From Synaphobranchus kaupii (Eukaryota; Chordata; Actinopteri; Anguilliformes; Synaphobranchidae): DNA of 64,000 nucleotides. The stretch is from assembly GCA_029718625.1 (NCBI GenBank), contig CM056376.1:124694872-124758871 (forward strand). The letters are read 5' to 3'. Positions 24,485 through 35,000 of this stretch are shown piece by piece (the first letter of the stretch is position 1; each line of letters begins with the position of its first letter). Both the position numbers and the translations under genes were made by a program. Under the pieces are notes generated by a model that did not search any database, was not told where the DNA came from, and saw nothing but the letters and a program-made list of their open reading frames with translations.

Positions 24485-24560
24485 CTGTAGCTAACGTTCG
24501 TTTCCGCCGATTGACGTTTCTTGCCCTTCTCGTTTTGGGCGCTCAGAAGGCCGCGTGATG
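24485..24560 (-). promoter_or_regulatory. Candidate zbtb5 5' non-coding exon and promoter
   Basis: On the minus strand a consensus-like donor (CTACAG|GTGAATTG, exon end 24485) follows a CpG-containing stretch (GAGCGCCCAAAACGAGAAG). This would suit a short 5' UTR exon splicing to 20914. It is inferred from splice consensus and CpG content only. Confidence 0.28.
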
Positions 24561-25087
24561 GTCAGAATCTGTGCATTGTCCAGATATTAGCGGTAACGTT
24601 AGCCTAAACGGAGGATCACCCAGTTTCCATAACCTCTGGGGTGAACAGGGTTGCGAGTCTGAGTCAAAACAGAAGAGCCAACGAAGGAAGCCCCCTGAGC
24701 CTCCCCTTTCCTGTAAAACCTGGAAAAACGGAACTGGAAACACAGCTAATGTAGTTCCACTCCAGCTACGGAGTACGGACGGGAAAGAAATAATCCTGCT
24801 TGCTTGATGAGTGACTGGATTGATTAAACTTCCTAACGTAGAACCGTTACATTTTCTGTGAATCAAGCGTTTCAGTGGATCTAAACACAATTTTGAAAAT
24901 AATGTGCATTAGCCTACCAAACATTTATTTATTAACATAATATATTTTTCTATATTAGCTTGACAAGAGCTGAACATTAATGAAGATTAGATTATCAGAA
25001 TTCACATGTAGGCTAAATAAAATCTTTTATCTCTGTTAACTTGCCAGAATATACCGTCCTCTGGTTCTGAAATACATTGTGTGCGTA

Positions 25088-26210
25088 TACAGTTGAAGTC
25101 GGAATTTTACATACACTTAAGTTGAAGTCATTCAAACTCATTTGTAACCACTCCATAGATTTAATGTTAGCAAACTATAGTGTTGGCAAATCAGTCAGTA
25201 CATCTACTTTGTGCATGAAAATTAATTTTTCCAACAACTGTTTACAGATTATCTCACTTTTAATTCACTATATCACAATTCCAGTGGGTCAAAAGTTTAC
25301 ATACACTAAGTTGACTGTGCTTTTAAATTTTTAATATTTGGTGGCATATCCTTTGCATGCCATGACTTCCTGATGTCTGTGACCCAACAACATCAAAAGA
25401 CTCTTGATATCTTATTTTCTGGTACTCTTACAAGCGATACTATAACGTCTCTGCATTTGAATGGATCTCTATGGGAATGGGGGGGGCTAGATTTAGCTGT
25501 AAATTATGCTGGAACAGTATGGAATACATGATTGGTAAAGTGGCTGTAAGTCATCAAAGGTCTGAGGTATCAAACACGCCTCAAACCATCACTTTGCTGC
25601 CAGATATGCAGTAGATATGGAAGGATCACTTTAACGGTTGTTTCTCCTGACAAATTTTCCTATTGAACTCTATGGAAAAATAAGTCAGGAGAAGAAACCC
25701 TTCTAGTTATCCATCCATATTTACTGCATATCTGGCAGCAGTGATGGTTTGAGGCTTGTTTGATACCTCAGACCTTTGATGACTTACAGCCATTTTACCA
25801 ATCATGTATTCCATACTGTTCCAGTGTAATGTACAGCTAAATCTAGTCCCACCCCCCAATTCCCATAGAGATCCATTCAAATGCAGATATTTTATAGTAT
25901 CGCTTGTAAGAGTACCAGAAAATATGATAGCAAGAGTCTTTTGATGTTGTTGGGTCACAGACATCAGGAAGTCATGGCATGCAAAGGATATGCAACCAAA
26001 TATAAAAAATTTAAAGGCACAGTCAACTTAGTGTATGTAAACTTCTGACCCACTGGAATTGTGAGATAGTGAATTAAAAGTGAAATAATCTGTCTGTAAA
26101 CAGTTGTTGGAAAAAATACTTGTCATGCACAAAGTAGATGTCCTAACTGACTTGCCAACACTGTAGTATGACTTCAACCTAAGTGTATGTAAACGTCCGA
26201 CTTCAACTGT
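25088..26210. mobile_element. Non-autonomous Tc1 element with Sleeping Beauty-type ends; full-length foldback
   Basis: The termini begin TACAGTTGAAGTCGG, with inner repeats GTTTACATACACTAAG, the IR/DR layout known for salmonid-type Tc1 elements. The whole 1.12 kb folds on itself, with arms of about 550 bases around a centre near 25660. There is no transposase. The outer 240 bases on each side are Tc1-type. The inner core (25333-26003) is a second inverted repeat starting AATATTTGGTGGCATATCC. Confidence 0.85.
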
Positions 26211-26223
26211 GTGTGTGTATATA

Positions 26224-27143
26224 TACAGTGCATCCGGAAAGTATTCACAGCGCTTCACTTTTTCCACATTTTGTTCTGTTACAGCCTTATTCCAAAATTG
26301 ATTAAATTCATTTTTTCCCTCAAAATTCTACACACAACACCCCATAATGACAATGTGAAAAAAGTTTTTTTGAGATTTTTGCAAATTTATTAAAAATAAA
26401 AAAATAAAATTTCTCATTTACATAATTATTCATACCCTTTGCTTTAACGTATTTTTAAAGTATCATATTTCATATTTGGTCGCATATCCTTTACATGCTG
26501 TTACTTCCTGAAGTCTGTGACCATCAACATCAAAAAACTGTCGATATCTTATTTTCAGGTACTGTTACAAGCGATACTATAACCTCTCTGCATTTGAATG
26601 GATCTCTATGGAAATTGGGGGGTGAGACTATATTCAGCTGTAAATAAAACTGGTACAGTATGGAATACATGGCTGGCTAAATGGCTGTAAGTTATCAAGG
26701 GTCTGAGCTATCAAACGAGCCCCAAAGCATCACTCTGTTGCCAGATATGGAGTAGATGTGGATGGATCACTTTAAGGGTTGTTTCTCCTGACTTTTTTCC
26801 CCATAGAGTTCTATAGGAAAATGAGTCCGGAGAAATAACCCTTGCAGTGATCCATCCACATCTACTCCATATATGTAAAGGATATGCGACCAAATATGAA
26901 ATATGATACTTTAAAAATACGTTAAAGCAAAGGGTATGAATACTTATGTAAATGAAATTTTATTTTTTTATTTTTAATAAATTTGCAAAAATCTCAAAAA
27001 AACTTTTTTCACATTGTCATTATGGGGTGTTGTGTGTAGAATTTTGAGGGAAAAAATGAATTTAATCAATTTTGAAATAAGGCTGTAACAGAACAAAATG
27101 TGGAAAAAGTGAAGTGCTGTGAATACTTTCCGGATGCACTGTA
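26224..27143. mobile_element. Second non-autonomous Tc1 element with unrelated ends and the same core
   Basis: The termini are TACAGTGCATCCGGAAAG and its complement at 27126-27143, with terminal repeats of about 245 bases (ATTCACAGCGCTTCAC and so on). The core (26472-26899) starts CATATTTGGTCGCATATCC and is clearly homologous, by eye near 90 percent over its left arm, to the core of the preceding element. Its right arm is shortened. It has no transposase. Confidence 0.85.
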
Positions 27144-27679
27144 CACTGCCTGGCCAAAAAAAAAAAAAAGTCACACTCTAATATTTATTGGACCGCTTTT
27201 AGCTTTGATTACGGCGTGCATTAATTGTGGCATTGTTTCAACAACCTTATGCAACGTCACAACATTTATTTCCGTTCCGTTCATTTTTGGCCGAGATCTT
27301 GTATTGACGACGGGAGAGTCGAACTACTCCGCAAAGTCTTCTCCAGCACATCCCAAAGACTTTCAATGGGGTTAAGGTCAGGACTCTGGTGGCCAATTCA
27401 TGTGTGAAAATGATTCCTCATGCTCCCTGAACCACTCTTTCACAATTTGAGCCCGATGAATCTTGGCATTCTCGTCCTGGAATAGGCCCATTGATGGGAT
27501 AACCTGGTCATTCAGTACATTCAGGTACTCATCTGACTTCATTTTATTGCTGCATAACATTGCTGAGCCTAGACCAGACCAGCTGAAGCAACACCATAAC
27601 ACTGCGTCCAGAGGCTTGTACAGTGGGCACTATGCATGACGGGTGCAACGGCAACTTTTCTTTTTGGCCAGGCAGTGTA
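27142..27679 (-). mobile_element. Internally deleted Tc1 element with transposase C-terminal fragment
   Basis: The termini are TACACTGCCTGGCCAAAAA and the complement TTTTTGGCCAGGCAGTGTA. On the minus strand the remaining ORF contains [14 protein letters not shown] and HMNWPPES, typical of the Tc1 DDE transposase. The N-terminal half is gone. It directly abuts the previous element and shares the TA at 27142-27143 with it. Confidence 0.85.
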
Positions 27680-28990
27680 GTACTGTATGTTGTAATGATG
27701 TCAGAGTATGACTGGTTACAGATCAATCGCTACTGGTGTTGATGCTTTACATTTAAGTTGTCAAGTCACTAGAAATTAATATATTGAAGATTTAAATGCA
27801 GTTTTCAAAAGCATGTGCAAACATCTGAGGCTTTCACATTAAAATTCATCATTTACCGCTTGGATTTTGGAAGTGTTCAATGAATAATTTTAGTTAAGAA
27901 ATGGGCAAAGTGAAGTAATATTAGTGACCACGTACACTGATAACATCACAAATCTCAAAAGCAGCATGGTAGGTTATCACACGCAAATTTGTGGAAACAA
28001 GATCAAAGCTGGGAACATGAAAGCTGGCTTCGGCTAACAAACCAATGCATTTTAAAATCTCTATCAAACAGTAAAGTGCTTTAATGAGTTCATGTAATAA
28101 CGTGAGTAATAAGTTGTGTAAATTTCAGTATGTGACACACTGTGTGCACCAGAGCCTCTGTACTTATCTGAAAAACTACAGGAAACAACAGACTGAAATA
28201 ATTGCACAGCACATTAAACAAAGGATTGCCCTTTGTATAGGCATATGTGCCCTTCAGTCTTAAATGAATATTTTGTATAAGGCTAATGAAAAAGTCTACA
28301 GAAATACAGCCTCAGGTACTGTTAATACTGATAAAAGATATGAATGAGCAAATGTCAAATTAAATGTTCTTTATAAGGGGTAATATTAATGGGTAATAAT
28401 TGAAACTGAAATTCTAAAAAAGGAACGTAAAATAGATTTTTGCTAAGACTACAATGACAGAGCATAGCACTGTTAAATACATAGGTACAGTTATTGCAGA
28501 GCATTAAAGCAGTGTTTTTTACCCCTTAAATACAATATAAGACTATTACCAGACTGATATGAAACTCCTGCAAAATAAGTTTGTATAACAAAGTCTTACC
28601 TGTAGGTTATAAAATGCTCATCGGCTCTTATGAATCAACTGGATCTTAGCATTAGCCCATAGTGGCAAACTCCTGATAGCTGTATTAGTGGTTTACCATA
28701 TCTACTTAGGTCTGATATTGTATAATTAAATTTACCTATGACTGAGGCAGGCTCAGAGAGTTGCATCATGGGTACTGAGAAGGGCGAGTGAAAAGGATGT
28801 GTGACAGCACTGCTCTGGAACTGTGTGAAGCAGTCATAGACAGGCACTTCTGGCACCCCAGGCCAGACCCCCCCCCCTAATCAATATAGCGAATCTAACT
28901 GGGCATAGGGGGCTTTTCTGGTCTAATTTGGCAGTGGCACGGACAGTCAGGCCTCACTCAAACACCCAAGCCCTTTCCACAGTCTCTGCT
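27680..28990. other. Gap before fbxo10 3' end
   Basis: This is AT-rich sequence with no exon that I can support. It probably includes fbxo10 3' UTR toward its right end. Confidence 0.4.
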
Positions 28991-29017
28991 TCTCAGGTCT
29001 GGATGGAACTCAGGAAC

Positions 29018-32000
29018 TCAGAGGACGGTGCAGAAGATGCTGCCGTTGTTGTGGCAGCCGCTCTCCACCCTGGCCGTGATCCTGGTCGCCATGGCGATGC
29101 CGCGTTGGGCAGGGGGGCCAGAGGGGGCACTGGTGGGCTGGCCTTCCGGTTGGGGACGCGGAGGGGGGTTCTCCAGGACCCAGGGCGGGTCAGTCTGCCC
29201 GTTACTGAAAGAGACGAGAGGGAAAGAGTGAAAGAAATGGACGTGCCGGTTTTGTAACACACTGGTAAAAATAAGCATTTCAGATGAAAACATTTCTGAA
29301 ATGCCATTGATACCAAGGAAAAGTGAAATAATGAAATACCCTACACTGGTGAAGCATGCACCACGATATGGCAGTAGCGTGTGTACTTGCCTTTTCCTGC
29401 TACGTGCTAGCAAGGTGTTGTTGAGCAGCACACAAGCACTGTTGCCAGGATCTCGATGGAGCAGAAGCTTGGTGCTGTTGGCCCAACCTTGGAACACCAG
29501 GTTCTCCTGCACCACCCCTTTTACCTGCTCCAGCACCACGATGCCACACCCGCGTGCGGACTGAACGCGGTTCCTCAAAACCTGCGGGAAGGACCGAGAG
29601 CAGCGGACTCAGATTTTACCGCCGCGCCCTAAAACGGCCGTCTCCGGTTCCCTTCGCCCGCCACGCCCCCCCTCCCGTCCCACCTTGATGTCGGCGGACT
29701 CCCTCAGCCGTAGCCCGCAGCCCCGGTTCCCCACCACGTCGTTCTCCACAATCTGCCCGTCCCCGCGCGAGCTGACGCCGGGGCCGCCGTTGTCGTAGAT
29801 GCCGTTGCCGCGCAGCTCCACGCGGCAGCCGGCCGCCACGGCGACCCCCGTGCGCCCGTTGCCGCAGACGCAGTTGGCGACGAGTCGGGAGAGCTGGGCG
29901 CTCTGGATAAAGGCCACGCCCGCACCGCCGTTACTGTGCACCGCGTTGCCCACTGCATTCAGGGCTTCGCTGCTCTTCACATACAGCCCCACTGCTGAGG
30001 GTGGGGAGCGGGAGAATCAACACAAATATTAATAATAATAAGAAGAAGAATCCTCTCACCATATTTTGAAAAACTACCTGCCTATTAGTAACCTTCGACA
30101 GGACGGCTCTGTCCTGAATTATTTCTGCATTTCATAAATTCATTAAAGGAAAAGTTATTTTAGTTTAGCATCTCTCTGCAGATCTTGTAAAGTTCACTTC
30201 TCAAACCATCCAACATGTCTGTTCAAGTTACGTTACCTTCAGGCACTTAGCGGACCCCTTCAACCAGAGTGACTTAGATAAGTGCAAGCACACAAGTTTA
30301 GGTCATGAGCAGAGCTGATTCCAAGTCATCAGTGTCACGATCATAGTTGTATTTAATACATAAACGTACGAGCTGAGCGTTAGCTGCAAATCCCTCCCTC
30401 TCTTCTTCCTGATTGGCTGGTCTCAGACCCAGGTAAAGCACTCCACTTAACTGTACTGAAACCAGCTGCGGTGTGAATAACGTGCTCCCCGTGCTCTCTC
30501 ACCTCCATTGTGGCTGATGCGATTACCCTCCACGAGCGCCACGCTGACGGGCCGCCGTGACGAGAAGCGCTCGTCCTCGCTGTCCAGGTCGCTCTCCCAG
30601 GCCAGCAGCTCCCCTTCCTCGTTAAAGTTTTCGTTCCCCCCTCCTCCTGCCCCGCCCCCTTGCCTGGAGGGGTACTCGTCACCCCGCCCGCCGCCCTGGC
30701 TGTCCTTGCGGCAGAAGACGGCCACGCCGTAGATCCGGTTGTGCGAGATCCTGTTCCCGGAGAGCTGGGGGAGGCTGGATGACATCACCCACACGCCGCA
30801 GCCCCTGTTACCTGTTACAGAGAGGAAGGCCTGTCACTCAACTGCTCCCCGCCAATCCCCATCCAGGATTTCACAGAAGCACACAGCAACAAATACAAAG
30901 CGTAAAAAAATAGGCAGTGGCACTAGAGAGATGTACAGTATGTCCCCATTACACTACAATTATCACTCTTTGAGCAGCACAGACATTAAAGCACTCACAG
31001 ATGTAGGAGCTTATTGAGAGTCCCTATGGAACAAACAGATGGACAGACAGGTGGAGCACTCACAGTAGCTGAACTCTCCCTAGGCAGACAAGCAGACGGG
31101 TGGACAGACAGACAGAAAGACATGGCACATACACAATATACGTAGTCATCCTAAATGAACAGCTAGGAAAAGCATGCAGGCTTGTTGAGACAGGCAGACA
31201 GACAAGTGGACGTGTGCACAGCCGGGTCGTGGACTCACAGTAGATGTGGTTGCCCTCAATGACGCCCCGCCCCCTCTCCCCCACCACCACTCCGTCAGAG
31301 TAGCCGTGGCAAATGAAGTTGTTCTTCAGAACCGGGTCGCCGCCCCTCCTGATGTCAACGCCACCCCATTGGTTATCCCGGATCACATTTTCTGACAGAG
31401 GATCAAAAATGCAATAGAGTCCAAGAATCCATACAATATGGCTGTTAAGAAACTCATTGAGAGATAACTGAACACTTGCTTCAAATGCTTTCAAACAAAT
31501 TAAAGGTACAACCTGAAACCGTCCACATCAAGATCGCTTCAAAACTGTTTGGGAGAATTTTATATAGTGTGTGGGTAATTATTTTTCCACATCAGTATAA
31601 TTACATGTCTCAGGGAAAATGAATGAGGTGATTGGTGATACAGCACTCTGTGTGCAGTATAATGTGTATTAGAGGTAAAGGTTGGGCCACAGGGACCGGG
31701 ATCTAGTACTGTCATTACGGAGTATTGCATACCGGTGATTAGGCCCCTCCCATTCTCGTTCACTGCAATGCCAGCTGCTTGGCCCTGGAAGATGTGATTC
31801 CCACTGAAAAACACATCCAAAAGAACCCCCTACATATTTTGGGCTGCTTATGGTGTTAGAGAAAATCTATACCAAATCTGATTATATATATTTTTTTTTT
31901 TTTACTTATATTAAGTTAAAAACACAATTTAACTTTAAACCTTACAGTTCTTTTGCTTTAAGACACACAAACACACACACACAAGCATACACGCGCACCT

Positions 32001-35000
32001 GCACACTCACACACACACACACACGCACACACACTCACACACCTCACCACCGGGTTCCCATTGTACAGGATGTAGACACCCGCTTCCTTGTTTCCAAAGA
32101 TCTGGTTGCTGCGGATGGAACCTTTCCCGTTTCCCAGGACAACGATTCCAGAACGCAAACCGCTGTGTATTCTGTTGCACTGTGAGAAAAGGAACAGGCG
32201 GCAATGAGCTGGGGACAGAGTGTATGCAAAGTTTAAAAAAAGAGGACCAGAATCACGCTGTTCTTTACAAATACAGAACCGAAGAAGCCAGTTATTGAAG
32301 AAAGAAAGCAGTTTGAAATAGACATTAGCCAATCCTGAGTGAAGAGGTCCTTTGTCACTAATTCCTCCACACACTTGCTGTTATTACAGCGCTCTTGCCC
32401 GACTCTGATTTCCTATTTTCTCTCATTGCCTGCTTGGGGGAGTTTGAGCCTGAGGTCAAGTTTGTCTGTCCTGTGCTTTTGTTTCTTGTGTGCAATTCAA
32501 ATTAGTTAGGCTACTTCAACTCTGAGCTACTTTAAGGTACGCCTGATTAGCTCTGTGAAAACTGTTGCCAATAGGAGACAGAGAGGACATTTTCCTATTT
32601 TCTCCCCAATATGCATGCTAATGTTAAAAAAGAACGGCTAGCTGAAAGGTTCTTTGAAGTGCAAATTGACTAAGATGCAAAAATGAAACCGTCGTGTGTT
32701 TTTCCATATTTAAGTAGAAAAAGAAAAGGTAAGGAAGCGGCCAAGTACATTAAAAATAATGAGCTTTGCTTCATAATAATGCTAATAAGGATGTTACTGA
32801 AACAGTTCTTGAGAGCTCTACCAAAAAACAGGTTACGAATTGCCAACAAGCACATTCAATACAAACAATGTTTTAGGGGATAATGATAAGGGGTGGAGAT
32901 GTACCAGCAAATTATAAAACCTAGGGAAAATGAGGCAGTAGGCCCTGATGACAGTACAAATCTATAGACAGTATATACAATACTCAAAGTATTCTTTCTA
33001 AAAACTGGAGAAATGCCACATTACAGGAAGCAAGATAGAATAACGCCAGTACTGGTCCAGGAAACTACAGGTCTTTGAATAACATCTGATGTAACACACT
33101 GGAACAAGTAGGGACGATTTAGAATTATTCCTTGAAAAAAAGCAGCATTAGGTGATAGCCAAAATTGTTTCTGCATTGGAAGATCATGATAACAAACCAC
33201 CTAGTTTGAACAAACTAGTGTTTTGATGTGAAACAGGTTATAATATCATATATTTGGACTTCCAAAAATACTTGATAAAAGTGTTTCATTATAGCATTTG
33301 TTCTGCATGTGGAATACATTTTTTTATTGTATTTTATGGGAGGAGCATAATTAGAATGTAGTCCATCTAAGAAAGCCTGAGGGGCAGTAGGTGATAAAAG
33401 GTTTCCAGGACCTAGGCATTGTGCTGTAGCAGTAAAAAAGGCCAAAGGGATGCTGGAATATATCGCAAAACATATTGAATACAAATCAAAGGCTGGTGTT
33501 GTACAATGCCTTTGTCAGACCACGTTTGTAATATTGTGTGCAGTTCTTAAGTGTGATACATGTTGTTGCACTAACAAGAATAAGCATACGAATATATAAG
33601 AATGTAATCGGCTCTCGTCTCCTTTCATGTGCCGTACCAGGTCTTGTAGTGGCCTTGGTTTTCCAGCATGGGGTAGTAAGTTGTAGAGCAGGGTTATCCA
33701 ATCTTATCCGAAAAGGGCCAATGTGGGTGCAGGTGTCCGTTTTAGCCTAGCACTATGACACCTGATTTAAAGGTGCATTATGCAGGATTTTTACCTTAAA
33801 AATAACCATGCTCAGTCACATCTATGATGCACTGGCAATCGCTGTCTTTGTGCAAATTTGCCAAATCCCTGCTCCTCTGCCTGTATTTATTATTCTAAGA
33901 TGTGCCCCTGTTCTAGCCTCATGGATACGCCATACCAGGATGATTGGATTGGCCCCCTTGCGGATATCAAGCCCAGCCTCTGCATTGGAGTGGATGTTGT
34001 TCTCGGCAATGAGACCCTGGGCGGAGAGGCGTAGGAACACGCCGGACGCCCTGCACCCATACACCTCGTTCCGCAGCATAACAATCTGACAGAAAGGAAG
34101 ACAGCATGATGATCAGACATGAGCACACAAGAAAATTAAAGCCCTCAAAAAGCACAAATTGCGGCAGGTCCAAAATGCATTGGAAGAACTACAGTCGTGT
34201 CTGCGGTACAGAGAAGCTCCCACCCGCAGTGAAAACTGCCCAAAATTATCCTGGTATAATCTGTCATGAAATTGTGGAGGGGAGGGGGTGTGCTTTACCC
34301 TCAACATGCAATGTAAATTTAGGTTCTTTCTTTTGAGCTAAGTGCAAATTATTTATTGAGTCATCTTCTCATTCTATATATGAGTGAGCACTAACCAGGC
34401 GTTTAAAGGACACACAGCTTTTTCAGAATAGAAAATCTTAGCAAATTCAGCTTAAAATGTCCTTTGAACATGCAAACCATATTTTAACAAGGTATTTGAA
34501 ACTCCAAAATAAGTATGTAAGGGCACACAATGACCCTTTAGCCAAAACTAAAGGTTTATATTTATAAATTATCAGAGCCCTAATCCAAACACTTTCCCTG
34601 GCTGTTTTCCACAGAACCAGATGTTTCATATTGAGCTGTGCTGTTTTCTCTTTAGTTCTTTATTTATTTTTGGTTTGTCAGACAGGGGAAATGGGAGAAT
34701 AGGGATGCTAGCGAGAGATGTCTATCTTTTTTGGCCGCAAGCTGCTGTCTGCCAGACTATAACACACATTAAAGACAGCACAGACAGCTCCTGGCTAGCA
34801 TGACAGACAGTGCCTGGATTTACTGCATTATTATTACCTTTTGATGTCAAGATCATTACTGCACATTTTATCTCTGCCAAATCCATTACAAGAAAAGCAC
34901 AAGCGTGACCTTTTATCTTCCTGGCGCGACAGGTACAATCATCCCATTACGGTTCCATTTATATCCAGACATACAGACAGAAGCGAGCACCTTGGCGTTC

